Assembly: GCF_005771565.1 (NCBI RefSeq)
Contig: NZ_VAWA01000005.1
Span: 106,982 to 170,981 of the forward strand
DNA: 64,000 bases
Source: Nesterenkonia sphaerica
Lineage (GTDB): Bacteria > Actinomycetota > Actinomycetes > Actinomycetales > Micrococcaceae
Direction of reading: 5' to 3'
Positions 1 to 8,625 of this stretch are shown in pieces (positions within the stretch are counted from its first letter, which is position 1; each line of letters begins with the position of its first letter). The notes beneath the pieces were generated by a model. The model was not told the DNA's origin, made no database searches, and saw only the letters and a list, made by a program, of their open reading frames with translations. The translations under genes were made by a program, and so were the position numbers.

Positions 1-952
1 GCGCGGTGCGTCTGTGGTGCCTGCCCAGCAGATCGCCGCCAGCGGCTCAGCGGTGGAGGAAGCACTGGATCATCTCTTGAGGGGTCCCGGGACGGGGCGG
101 CTCGTGGTCGAGTATCCGCTGCACCACCCTGTGCTGCACATCATCGGGGAGCTGACTGACGCTGACGTCCCTACAGAACTGACTGACCTGGTGTGCCTGG
201 TCGACGCCGCGCACCTGCTGACAGACCTGTCCTCAGCCGAGCAGCTGCCCCTGGCCAGTGACCAGGACTGCGGCCACTCCTCCGTCTACGCCTCGAGAGC
301 AGAGCTGATTGTCACTCAGATCGAGTACGCCTCCCTGGTGGTGTTGGTCAATACGGACTCGCTGCGGGCACATCAGCTGAACCGACTTCTTACGCTTATC
401 AGCTGCCTGGCGCCCAAGGCTGATATTGACATGGTCGACTCCTCCGGTCACCAGGCCCGGCGCCGGGACCGGGGCAGCTTCACGATGGAGCAGACCCACG
501 CCGGGTGGGTGAGTCTGCTCAACGGAGACTTCGCTCCGCGGTTCCACGATTCTGCCGTGACGGCCCTGCGCTACGAACAGATGCGCCCCTTTCATCCGGG
601 CCGTCTTGACGACCTGATGATGCGCTGGAGGGAGGCCACGGCTGGCGGAGCGCTGCTGCGTTCGGCGGGCTTCTGCCATCTGGCGACGCGGCCCCACATC
701 ACGGGGCATTGGAACCAAGTCGGAACGCACGCAGCTCTGTTTCCCGCCGCTTTCGACCACCAATTGAGTCCCGAGGATGAACCTCTGGCTTTCGGGCAGG
801 ATCTGGCGCTCATTGGGGTCGGTTTTCGGGCTGAGCAGCTGATCCGAGAGCTCGACGACGCGGCGCTGACAGATCAGGAGCTGCTGGGCGGCCCCGCACT
901 CTGGGCCACCTTTCCGGATCCTTTCCCGGAATGGCGCACCGCAGACCACTGA
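1..952 (+). CDS. CobW/COG0523 family GTP-binding metallochaperone, C-terminal part (5' truncated by window edge)
   Basis: The reading frame is open from the first bases of the window, so the N-terminal G3E GTPase domain lies outside. The visible ~316 residues contain the region joining the GTPase and the C-terminal CobW_C domain; the tail is typical of this domain (motifs around PFHPGRLDDLMM, GFCHLATRP and IGVGFRAEQLIRELDDA). COG0523 proteins deliver metal ions, often zinc under zinc starvation, to client enzymes at the cost of GTP. It converges on the VWA/ChlD-like gene with only 27 bp between stops. The family is clear; the metal is inference, from a Zur-like box further right. Confidence 0.8.
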   Translation, partial: RGASVVPAQQIAASGSAVEEALDHLLRGPGTGRLVVEYPLHHPVLHIIGELTDADVPTELTDLVCLVDAAHLLTDLSSAEQLPLASDQDCGHSSVYASRAELIVTQIEYASLVVLVNTDSLRAHQLNRLLTLISCLAPKADIDMVDSSGHQARRRDRGSFTMEQTHAGWVSLLNGDFAPRFHDSAVTALRYEQMRPFHPGRLDDLMMRWREATAGGALLRSAGFCHLATRPHITGHWNQVGTHAALFPAAFDHQLSPEDEPLAFGQDLALIGVGFRAEQLIRELDDAALTDQELLGGPALWATFPDPFPEWRTADH

Positions 953-979
953 GCTGCGGTCCCGACTTTTGGGGCGGCC

Positions 980-2236
980 TCACCGTTTCAAAAGCGAACC
1001 GACGGTGACCCCGGCTGCCTGGAAGGGAGCCATATTCCGGGTAAGCACTCGGTCTGAAGAGATGCCGACCGGCAGGATCACGACCTCCTGGCAGAAGCCC
1101 ACTGCCTGGACCAGCAGCGCAGAGAGTTCCGCCCACGCCTCGGCCAGCGGCACATGAGTGCCGGCGAGAGCCACCGTCGGCTGCCCGTCTGTGATCATCA
1201 CGATCCGCCGCTGGCTGGGACCATCACCGGCCAAGAGCTTCAACGCCAGTTCCACTCCGTGGGCCAATGGAGTGCCGCCGCCTGCCGGAACCTGGCTGAC
1301 AGCGCGACGCGCTCTAACGGGACTGGTGCTGCGCTCAATCAGCGTGCGGGCCGACCCGCCGGCAGCCAGAATCACAGAGACTGCTCCGCGTCGGGAAGCC
1401 AGCGAGTCGACGGTTCGAGTGACGGTCCGCGAGGCCACCGACAAGCCGCTCTGGCCCAGCGAGGAGGAGCCGTCCACCAGCAGCACCGTGTGTGAGCCTC
1501 CGCTGCGTCGGCGTCGCACTGTGTGCAGATCCGATTCCTGCACGGTGGGCGGACCTGGCGCTCCAGTTGCCCCCATGCGCCTGGCCGCGCGCCGAACAGT
1601 GTGTGCGATCGAAATCGGCGCACCGGTCTCTGCCGGCGCCTCGCGCATTGCGCTGCCACGCCGCAGATTCACCGCCTCGGCCCCTGACCTGCCGGGAAGC
1701 GGCTGTGGCGATACTTCCCGGTTGCGGACCGGTTCGATCTCCGGAGGCAACCCAGGCGGCTCCTCAAGCGAGCAGCTCTCCTCACCGAGTGTCAGCTCTG
1801 CCGCCTCCCCCGGGAGGTGCCTCTCTCCGAGCCCAACAGGCAAGGGGCTGCCAGCGGGTGCGCCACCGCTTGTTGCCTCCGTGCAGGGCTCATCACCGGC
1901 GGGCTCATCACCTGCGGGCTCCTCAGCGGTGCTGGCTTCCTGCCCGTCCTGATCTTCCGCCAATCCCGATTCTGACGCCTCCTCCGAAGGGGGTGGGGTC
2001 ACCGCAGCTGGGGAGGCATCGGGCTCGGCACGATCGTCCTGGTCCTCGTTGGACGTCTCCTGGGGCTGTTCAGCCGCGGAGGGGTCACCGGGCAGAGGAG
2101 TCCCCTGGTCCAGTTCCGCTTCGATCACGCAGAGTTTGGTGGGGGTCTCCGTGTGATCCCACGCCAAGGTGTGCAGACGCCTGCCACCGCGCAGCCGCAC
2201 CTGGCCCTGGGTACCCCATATGGTGAATCGCTCCAC
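980..2236 (-). CDS. VWA-domain protein, magnesium/cobalt chelatase subunit D-like
   Basis: A 418-residue protein starting with GTG, 6 nt downstream of the chlI-like stop, so probably translated from the same mRNA. Residues ~45-200 are an acidic, proline/alanine-rich linker. Residues ~248-415 form a von Willebrand A domain with a MIDAS motif D255-x-S-x-S (VDGSSSLG), a Thr in GGTPLAHG and a downstream MITDGQPT Asp. In Mg- and Co-chelatases the ChlD/BchD/CobT VWA subunit couples the AAA+ motor (ChlI) to the large metal-inserting subunit. The usual N-terminal AAA-like half of ChlD is missing. No large chelatase subunit (ChlH/CobN) is visible in the window; it may lie outside. Confidence 0.8.
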   Translation of the reverse strand: MERFTIWGTQGQVRLRGGRRLHTLAWDHTETPTKLCVIEAELDQGTPLPGDPSAAEQPQETSNEDQDDRAEPDASPAAVTPPPSEEASESGLAEDQDGQEASTAEEPAGDEPAGDEPCTEATSGGAPAGSPLPVGLGERHLPGEAAELTLGEESCSLEEPPGLPPEIEPVRNREVSPQPLPGRSGAEAVNLRRGSAMREAPAETGAPISIAHTVRRAARRMGATGAPGPPTVQESDLHTVRRRRSGGSHTVLLVDGSSSLGQSGLSVASRTVTRTVDSLASRRGAVSVILAAGGSARTLIERSTSPVRARRAVSQVPAGGGTPLAHGVELALKLLAGDGPSQRRIVMITDGQPTVALAGTHVPLAEAWAELSALLVQAVGFCQEVVILPVGISSDRVLTRNMAPFQAAGVTVGSLLKR

Positions 2237-2242
2237 CGCCGC

Positions 2243-3187
2243 TCACGCTGCCCGCAGGCCCAGGACTCGGGCGGCGGCCAGTTTCACCCGTGTGGAGCCG
2301 GAGGTCTGACGCGTACGGGGTTCCTCAACCATCCTGTGCTGCAGGGTAGGGACGGCGGCGAAGATCACATCACTGCGGGTGACCTCGTCGCGTCCGCCCA
2401 ACGCTGCGAGAGCTCGGGCTGTGCGTGTGAGAACAATTTCAGCGCGATGCCCTACAGCCCCCGCCTCGATGCAGATGTCAACGATCTGCTGCGCAGTGTG
2501 AGCAGGAGTGTGAACGTGTGGCAGGCGTGTCCGTGCGTTCACGATGCGGTGAGCCACCTGCTCCTCCGTGTCTGCCCACTGCGCGGAGAATCCCGCAGCA
2601 TCGTCGTCGAACTGGATCCGGCGGCGCACAATCTCTGCGCGGAGTCCCTTGTCCCGGATTGTCCGGACCTGTGTGGCCAGACCGAAGCGGTCTTCGAGCT
2701 GTGGCCGCAGCTGGCCCTCCTCTGGGTTTCCGCTTCCGACCAGAACGTACCGTGCCGGGTGCACATGGCTGACTCCGTCCCTCTCCACGCGATTTACTCC
2801 TGAGGCAGAGACATCGAGGAGCACATCAACCAAGAAATCGTCAAGCAGGTTCACCTCGTCTATGTACAGAAACCCGCCATGGGCGTCGCTGAGGATCCCG
2901 GGCGCGAACGCCACCTCTCCGTTGAGTGCTCGCTGGATGTCCATCGTGCCTAGAATGCGGTCCTCGCTGGCACCCAGAGGCAGATCCACTACCGGCATAT
3001 TGAGCCCATGGGCCGTCAGGAGCTGCCCCAGAGAGCGGATGGTGGTGGTCTTCGCGGTGCCGCGATCGCCCAGTGCCAGCACCCCGGAAATGCGGGGATC
3101 GACGGCTGTGAGGATGAGGCAGCTTTTCAGTTCGTCCTGACCCAGCACCGCGCTGAAGGGAAAGAGGTAGGACTCACGTGTCTTCAT
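2243..3187 (-). CDS. Magnesium chelatase subunit I-like AAA+ ATPase
   Basis: This 314-residue AAA+ ATPase has Walker A GDRGTAKTT (residues 41-49), Walker B FLYIDEVNLL (106-115), a GSGNPEEGQLRPQLEDRFGL sensor/Arg-finger region and a C-terminal helical lid. That is the ChlI/BchI/CobS arrangement. ChlI hexamers hydrolyse ATP to remodel a ChlD-type VWA partner, which is encoded immediately downstream. The second Walker A residue before KT is Ala where ChlI proteins usually have Gly (GTGKS/T). The start lies about 80 bp from a candidate Zur-like dyad shared with the divergent flavoprotein gene. Chelatase versus MoxR-like client remodelling cannot be settled from sequence alone. Confidence 0.85.
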   Translation of the reverse strand: MKTRESYLFPFSAVLGQDELKSCLILTAVDPRISGVLALGDRGTAKTTTIRSLGQLLTAHGLNMPVVDLPLGASEDRILGTMDIQRALNGEVAFAPGILSDAHGGFLYIDEVNLLDDFLVDVLLDVSASGVNRVERDGVSHVHPARYVLVGSGNPEEGQLRPQLEDRFGLATQVRTIRDKGLRAEIVRRRIQFDDDAAGFSAQWADTEEQVAHRIVNARTRLPHVHTPAHTAQQIVDICIEAGAVGHRAEIVLTRTARALAALGGRDEVTRSDVIFAAVPTLQHRMVEEPRTRQTSGSTRVKLAAARVLGLRAA

Positions 3188-3269
3188 GCAGCGTGCGTCC
3201 GAGCTGTAAACGGTGCGGGTTCCGGGCGAGGGTCTGGGGGTCTCGAGATCACGTCTGCAGACTAATGCA

Positions 3270-3288
3270 ATTGAGAACTAGTAGCAAT
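3270..3288. promoter_or_regulatory. Candidate Zur/Fur-like operator in divergent promoter
   Basis: The 19-mer ATTGAGAACTAGTAGCAAT has matching ends ATTG/CAAT. Its inner 15 bases, TGAGAACTAGTAGCA, agree at roughly 10 of 15 positions with the actinobacterial Zur-type consensus TGATAATNATTATCA. It lies between the chlI-like gene and the flavoprotein gene. The match is imperfect, so this is inference; the CobW gene on the other side of the ChlI/ChlD pair makes zinc control plausible. Confidence 0.3.
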
Positions 3289-3307
3289 AAAGCGTAGGGT
3301 GAGTCGG

Positions 3308-4420
3308 ATGCGCATACTAGACACACTCGTCATTGGAGCCGGCCCTGCTGGGCTGGGCACCGCTCTGGCACTCGATGTGGTTGATGACCTTCACTATGGA
3401 GTCGTGGACCGCGGGCGAGTCGGTCAGACGTTTCTGGACTGGCCGGAGCCGCAGAGGTTTCTCACCCCGTCCTTCCCCTCCAATGGCTACGGTGCCACAG
3501 ACCTGAACTCCATTCACCCCCTGACCTCTCCGGCATACAGTTTGGGCGTCGACTACCCCACAGGCAGGCAGTACGCCACCTATCTGCGCAGCGTGGCCAA
3601 GATTTTCGAGATTCCGGTGGTCACTGAGGTGGAAGTTCTTGACGTCCTGCGAAGTGACGGCGACCTCTTCACTGTGGAGACCACGCAGCAGACTCTGCGG
3701 GCTCGGACCGTGGTCTGGGCCGGAGGTGAATTTCACCAGAAGGGTGTGCCCGCAATCTCCGGGGGTGACCTGCTCACCCACGCCTCTGAGAAAGACGCAT
3801 GGCGACAGCGGGAAGCGGATGTAGTCATCCTCGGGGGTTTTGAATCGGGCATCGACCTCGCCTGCCACCACATTGCTCAGGGTGCAAAGCAGGTCACCGT
3901 GGTGGACGGCTCTCAGCCCTGGGATGACCCAGAGGCTTCAGATCCCTCGCTTGAGCTGGCACCGCGGACCCGCATGAGACTGTCCCAAGCCCAGGCCAGC
4001 GGCCGACTCGCTTTTTTCCCCAGTCACGCCGTCGAGGTGGCCCAAGGCGGCGAAGGTTTTGTGGTGGAGCTCGAGGATGGTCAGAAGGTGAGCAGTACTG
4101 CGCCGCCGATTGCGGCCACGGGGTTCGGTCCAGGACTCGGGCCGGTGAGCGGGCTTTTCGAACAGCGAGACGACGGCTGGCCCCTGGTGGACGACAATGA
4201 CGAGTCCACCATTATTGACGGGCTTTTCCTCTCCGGTGCAGCCTTGCGCCACGGCTCCAAGCGCTTCTGCTTCGTCTACAAATTCCGCCAGCGGTATGCC
4301 CATATTGCGCACGCGATTGGTCACCGGCTGGGCAAGAACACAGACAACCTTGAAGCGTGGCGAGAAGCGGGCATGTGGGCCGAGGACATTGCCGCCTGCG
4401 GCGCAGACTGCACATGCTGA
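3308..4420 (+). CDS. FAD/NAD(P)-binding flavoprotein oxidoreductase
   Basis: A ~370-residue pyridine-nucleotide-disulphide-type flavoprotein. The N-terminal FAD-binding Rossmann motif is VIGAGPAGLG and a second NAD(P)-binding fold begins VVILGGFESGIDLA at about residue 175. It resembles putative flavin monooxygenases found near ars or metal loci. The C-terminus is Cys-rich (CGADCTC), which could bind metal or form a redox pair. ATG 3308 is preferred over an in-frame GTG at 3299, because GGGTGAG then sits at reasonable spacing. Its stop overlaps the next gene's ATG (ATGCTGA), indicating translational coupling with a transporter. The substrate is unknown. Confidence 0.7.
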   Translation: MRILDTLVIGAGPAGLGTALALDVVDDLHYGVVDRGRVGQTFLDWPEPQRFLTPSFPSNGYGATDLNSIHPLTSPAYSLGVDYPTGRQYATYLRSVAKIFEIPVVTEVEVLDVLRSDGDLFTVETTQQTLRARTVVWAGGEFHQKGVPAISGGDLLTHASEKDAWRQREADVVILGGFESGIDLACHHIAQGAKQVTVVDGSQPWDDPEASDPSLELAPRTRMRLSQAQASGRLAFFPSHAVEVAQGGEGFVVELEDGQKVSSTAPPIAATGFGPGLGPVSGLFEQRDDGWPLVDDNDESTIIDGLFLSGAALRHGSKRFCFVYKFRQRYAHIAHAIGHRLGKNTDNLEAWREAGMWAEDIAACGADCTC

Positions 4421-5444
4421 TCGGCGTTGCCCACCATCGCCTTCGCAGTCTTCAGCACCAGGTGGCGGGTCCCGGTCTCGCGGCGCTGCTCTTCGCCGCC
4501 GCGATGGGTGCAGGACTGTTCACCGCCGCTGTGGTGCCGGGGGCATCCGGCTTCGTCAGCGGGGCATCGACCCTCTCATCATGGTCTTGCTCACCGTGCT
4601 GTTCCTAGACATCCGATTCACCGGCGCAGGCCAGCTCCTGAAGGCACCCCGGACCTTGACCGCAGTCATGGGCATGAACTTCCTGATTATTCCGATACTT
4701 GCTTTCGGGCTGACAGCTCTCGCCATCCCCGGCGACTCCATGCTGCGCTTGGGTGTCCTGATTTACCTGCTTTTTCCGTGTACGGACTGGTTCCTCGGAT
4801 TCATCCGGATCACCGGGGGCAACACTGTGCTCGGCGCCGCGCTCATTCCGATTAACCTCTGCATCCAGGTGACGCTCTATCCGTTTTGGATCAGCTTGTT
4901 CACCGGCGAGCCGATCGGTGCGGTCCTTTCAGCTTTCGGTCCTGCCGCGCTGTACGGCATCGGCATTCCTGTCGGGATCGCGGTCGCGATTCGCCTCGGA
5001 CTGGGCTTGGCGGCAGACCACAACGCGGCGCAACGGTTCTGCGCCAGGATGTCCAGAGCAGCGCCCTGGATCTTGGCACTGACAATTTTTTCGCTGTTTG
5101 CGGCCTTTGGGGAGCTCTCCGTGGCTTCGAAGGATTTCGGGCAGGTGCTGCTGGCGGTGTTCTGCTACTTTGTGGTGACCTTCATTCTCATCGAACTGAT
5201 CTCTCGGGGGCTGAAGCTGCACCCTCAGGATCACGCACTGCTGACTTTTACCGTGTCTGCGCGCAATGCGCCGTTGATGCTGGCAATCACTGCTACAGCC
5301 TTCGGCGATGAGCCTGTGCTGATGGCAGCCATTGTGCTGGGAATGCTCCTGGAATTTCCTCACCTGACGGCACTAACGTGGCTGCTACGGCGGCGTGCCA
5401 GCAGCCACCAGGCGCCCTCAGAGATCCGGGTCGGGGTCGGATAG
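4414..5444 (+). pseudogene. Arsenite/bile-acid:Na+ symporter-type permease, apparent -1 frameshift
   Basis: The protein matches the arsenic-resistance (ACR3-like)/bile acid:sodium symporter superfamily, with about nine hydrophobic segments. A start at 4414, overlapping the flavoprotein stop, gives MLIGVAHH and the first membrane helix in one frame. Family-like sequence then continues (DPLIMVLLTVLFLDIRFTG) in another frame. The switch is at a GGGG run, 4561-4564; one extra G would restore a single ~343-residue frame. So this is a single-base deletion, an assembly error, or slippage. Without it, translation could begin at ATG 4581 and lose the first helix. The 3' end overlaps the convergent usp gene by 27 bp. 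Confidence 0.7.
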
Positions 5445-6404
5445 CGTCTCTACGCGCGGGTCTCCGACGGCTGGCACCACCATCACTGGACCCTCGGCCT
5501 TGAGCAGGACACCCCGGGAGACCGAACCGAGCACCGCCCCGGAGAAATTACCGCGGCCGTGGGTTCCCAGCACCGTCAGGGCTGCACCACTGGTCTGCTT
5601 GCTCATGACCGCGATGGGGTCCCCGGGCTCGAGCACCGTGGTGACGCTCAAAGAGGGGTAGTGCTGAGCAACCCACTGCACTTCCTCATCCAAGAAGTCT
5701 TTCAGCTGCGCTGCCCGCCGTTCGAGCAGATCGGTGTCCTTAAGCTCGGGGTACCACAGCAGAGTTCCCGGAAGGGGTAGCGCCATGGTCAGTTGAAGTG
5801 AGGTCTCGCGCTCTTCGGCCGCCTGTGCTGCCTGCAGCAGCGCGGCTCGACTCTGCGGCGAGTTGTCCACGCCGACCACTACGGGGGCCTCATGTCCGCC
5901 CTCACTGGTCTGTTCAGGGTCAAAGTACCGTGGCACCACGATGGTGGGGCAGTGCGCGTGCCCGGGCAGTCCAGACGCGACAGATCCCAGTATTCGGCCG
6001 AGGAACCCTCCTCGGCCGCGTGCGCCGACGATCGCGAGCTGCGCGTCGCGAGACAGATCCACCAGGACCCCGGCGGCGTCCCCGCCCTCACTCCGGTAGC
6101 TGACCTCACCTGAATAGTCGCGCAGGTGGTTCCGCGCCTCGCCCAAGAACCGCTCCGAGGCCTCGATCCTCTCCTCAGCCTCGTGCTTTTCGGGGGCAGC
6201 GCTGAGCGTGGCGTATATGCTCGGAGGAATGCTGTAAGCATTGACGACAGTCAGTGCTGTGCCGCGACGTCGCGCGATCCGTGCGCCGTAGTGCAGGGCC
6301 GCGGTGCTTGCTGCAGAACCGTCGAAACCCACAAGGACGCCGAGCCGTCTCTCCGGGGAATCAAAGGGCAAATTAGCCTCATCTCTACGAATTTCCTTGC
6401 TCAT
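5418..6404 (-). CDS. Universal stress protein, tandem UspA domains
   Basis: A 328-residue protein with two UspA domains (about 20-160 and 170-315). Each carries an ATP-binding signature: GARGRGGFLGRILGS in the first and GTHGRGNFSGAVLGS in the second (G-2x-G-9x-G-S/T). Each domain begins with a V-G-V/F-D motif (VLVGFDGS, VVVGVDNS). Tandem-domain USPs are common in actinobacteria and bind ATP under stress or hypoxia. The gene is divergent from the copC-like gene across a 165-bp promoter region. Confidence 0.9.
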   Translation of the reverse strand: MSKEIRRDEANLPFDSPERRLGVLVGFDGSAASTAALHYGARIARRRGTALTVVNAYSIPPSIYATLSAAPEKHEAEERIEASERFLGEARNHLRDYSGEVSYRSEGGDAAGVLVDLSRDAQLAIVGARGRGGFLGRILGSVASGLPGHAHCPTIVVPRYFDPEQTSEGGHEAPVVVGVDNSPQSRAALLQAAQAAEERETSLQLTMALPLPGTLLWYPELKDTDLLERRAAQLKDFLDEEVQWVAQHYPSLSVTTVLEPGDPIAVMSKQTSGAALTVLGTHGRGNFSGAVLGSVSRGVLLKAEGPVMVVPAVGDPRVETLSDPDPDL

Positions 6405-6441
6405 GATAGCCTCTTTCTAGAGTGACCAGCATCCAAGTGAT

Positions 6442-6451
6442 CCCCATGGGG
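6442..6451. promoter_or_regulatory. CCCCATGGGG palindrome between usp and copC-like gene
   Basis: A perfect 10-bp GC-rich palindrome, CCCCATGGGG, sits in the 165-bp divergent region about 118 bp before the copC-like ATG. GC-rich dyads of this kind occur in CsoR-type copper operators (CCCC...GGGG core), and the neighbour is CopC-like. The remaining half-sites are weak, so a role is only suggested. A run of T (about 6504-6510) followed by TGACA lies further downstream. Confidence 0.2.
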
Positions 6452-6569
6452 TGTTCTCCCATCATATGCTAAGGTTCTCGGTTCGTCATTGGGATATTTC
6501 TCTAGTTTTTTTGACACCGCGGGAGGCTCAGTGGAGAAATTCCTCGCTCACCGATGGAAAGGTCATCAC

Positions 6570-7280
6570 ATGCATTCGGCCCCGACTTCTCGAGTCGCAT
6601 GGCGGCTGGGAGGTGCCGTCTCGGCGACTCTGGCCCTGGGATTGGCGGCTTCTCCGGCCGCACACGCCCATGACACGTTGGTGGAATCCGCCCCCGAGTC
6701 CGACGAGGTGCTTGAGGAGTCTCCAGACGAGGTGGTCCTGGAGTTCTCCGGTGATGGCATCACCACTGGTGCCGCCATCACCAATGACATCGTGGTGCTG
6801 GACTCGGACCAAGAGGATTGGGCCTCCGAAGAGCCGGCAGAGGTGGAGGGGTCCACCATGCGGACTGAGATCCCGGAGCCGTTGCCCAATGGCGAATACG
6901 AAGTCCGCTACCGAGTGGTGTACTCAGACGGTCACGACGAGGAACAGGGTTTCACCTTTGAGGTGGAGGCACCGCTGGAGGAGGGGGCGGATGAAGCGAC
7001 GCTGGGTGACCCGGATGATGCCGAGGCTGCCGAAGAGCCTACGGAGCCCAGCGATGAGAGCCCCAAGACAGCCGAACCCCCGCCGACCGAAGAGACTGAT
7101 GAGGATGCGGCACTGAGTCAGTCACAGGCCCAGGGTGGAGACGAACGGTGGGGACAGGGACTGTTCTGGGCCGGCCTGGTGGCAGCTTTGGCCGCTATCG
7201 TCACCGTCGTGTGGTTCGCGCTCCGCCGCCGCAGCACAGTCTCGGAACCTGGAGGGGGGTCTGAGCGAGGCGGAGACTGA
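6570..7280 (+). CDS. CopC-domain membrane-anchored protein (copper resistance, YcnJ/CopC-like)
   Basis: About 236 residues. A signal peptide (hydrophobic LGGAVSATLALGLAASPAAHA) precedes a mature N-terminus HDTLVESAP, with the N-terminal His typical of CopC copper ligands. A CopC β-sandwich follows (ESPDEVVLEFS; LPNGEYEVRYRVVYSDGH), then an acidic Pro/Glu/Ala linker and a C-terminal membrane helix (WAGLVAALAAIVTVVWFAL) with an Arg-rich tail. ATG 6570 is chosen because GGAAAGG precedes it by 7 nt; upstream in-frame starts lack this and spoil the signal peptide. It probably binds periplasmic-side copper. CopD/YcnJ partners are absent here. Confidence 0.8.
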   Translation: MHSAPTSRVAWRLGGAVSATLALGLAASPAAHAHDTLVESAPESDEVLEESPDEVVLEFSGDGITTGAAITNDIVVLDSDQEDWASEEPAEVEGSTMRTEIPEPLPNGEYEVRYRVVYSDGHDEEQGFTFEVEAPLEEGADEATLGDPDDAEAAEEPTEPSDESPKTAEPPPTEETDEDAALSQSQAQGGDERWGQGLFWAGLVAALAAIVTVVWFALRRRSTVSEPGGGSERGGD

Positions 7281-7281
7281 G

Positions 7282-8580
7282 TCAGCTGACGGGTTCGACC
7301 ACGGCGGCAAGCCGAGTGTCGCCAAGTCTCGTGATCACCAGCGTCGCGTGGCGAGGCGCGGCCGGCGGCTTTTTCGGCAAGATCTGCCGGCGAAGCCGCT
7401 CCGGCACCACATCCACCCCGCGCTTCTTGATATCGACGCTTCCCACGTGGTGGGCTGCGCACCAAAGTTTCAGTCGTTTCGGCGAATACGGCAGCACTTC
7501 CAGGACGCGGAACTGCCGTGCCAGCGGTGAGTGGGGTTCACACTTCTCCGCATCGCTGCAGAAGTACGCGATACGCTCATCCAGCAGCCAACCCCCCACC
7601 TGCGCGCATAGCTGTGCCACCAGTCCCGAACGGATGACCGCGGGGTCCGGTTCCCACAGCACACCGGTCAGTCCCGCCGGGCCAGCCACAGTCACTGCGG
7701 GGTCTTCGCCGAAGTCCGAAACAGCCGTCAGCTCGGTGGCTCCTGCGCTGCGCGAGCCGTGGCCCCGATGGGGAGGTGATGGAGCCGGCTCCGCCGAAGG
7801 ATCGAGGACGGTGGCGGCTCGTCTGACCCCGGGCCGTGCCAGGTCGTTGAACCACAGGGTCACCTCCACCAGGTCGCCTCCGACGCTAACCCACTCGGCT
7901 TCGCATTCGGCAGGTATGAGCTCATGCGGAATGCCGGGGCCCAGTTTCACCCCCAGGGGCACGCCGGTGGAGGCCAGCCGGGTCACGAAGCTCAGTGGGG
8001 GGCTGAACTCCTCAGGGTCCCAGATGCGGGCTCGATCGGTCCGGCGTGCCGGATCAAGCCATACTCCCGTGCCGGTGATGGTTCCCGCGGCAAGATGCTC
8101 GGCCGCCCACCGCTCAGCCGTGGTGTGGAGGACATGCGCCTCCGGGAACGGGCGCAGATTGATCAGGGCTGCCGCGGCTGTGGGTTCATCGGCCTCAAGG
8201 GCCGTGACGTGCATGCCCGCCGAAGCGAAGGCCAGGGAGTCGGCGCCCAGTCCGCACCCCATATCCACCACATGCTCAACTCCGGCCTGACGGAAGCGGT
8301 GCGCGTGACCGGCGGCCACCTGCAGCCGCGTGGCCTGTTCCAGGCCCCGCTGAGTCAGCAGCAGCTGATCGGCGAAGGTGCCAAACTTGGCCCGCGCGTC
8401 GCGGCGCAATCGCAGCTGTGTGAGCACAGCCGCCACAATCTGCGGATCCCACCCCTGCTTCCGAAGGGTGGTATTCATCGCTGCAGCGCTGTCCTGTGCG
8501 TACGGGGGCAAGGAGTTGAGCAGTTCCCACGTCTGCGGCGTCAGCAGGGGCTTCAGAGAATCTGTGGCAGGGTCAGACAC
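7282..8580 (-). CDS. Class I SAM-dependent methyltransferase with THUMP-like C-terminal domain
   Basis: 432 residues, GTG start. The SAM-binding motif I is VDMGCGLGADSLAFA, followed by an acidic loop ALEADE; motif IV-like VWLDPARRTDRARI is a plausible DPPY equivalent. The C-terminal ~70 residues (LKLWCAAHHVGSVDIKKRGVD...) match the THUMP-like domain found in actinobacterial RNA methyltransferase-like proteins. It is likely to act on RNA; the target is unknown. It is convergent with the copC-like gene, with one base between stops. Confidence 0.8.
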   Translation of the reverse strand: MSDPATDSLKPLLTPQTWELLNSLPPYAQDSAAAMNTTLRKQGWDPQIVAAVLTQLRLRRDARAKFGTFADQLLLTQRGLEQATRLQVAAGHAHRFRQAGVEHVVDMGCGLGADSLAFASAGMHVTALEADEPTAAAALINLRPFPEAHVLHTTAERWAAEHLAAGTITGTGVWLDPARRTDRARIWDPEEFSPPLSFVTRLASTGVPLGVKLGPGIPHELIPAECEAEWVSVGGDLVEVTLWFNDLARPGVRRAATVLDPSAEPAPSPPHRGHGSRSAGATELTAVSDFGEDPAVTVAGPAGLTGVLWEPDPAVIRSGLVAQLCAQVGGWLLDERIAYFCSDAEKCEPHSPLARQFRVLEVLPYSPKRLKLWCAAHHVGSVDIKKRGVDVVPERLRRQILPKKPPAAPRHATLVITRLGDTRLAAVVEPVS

Positions 8581-8625
8581 CCCTCCACCGTAGCCCAGGC
8601 AAGCGGGTGATCCCCCGGGACGGGT

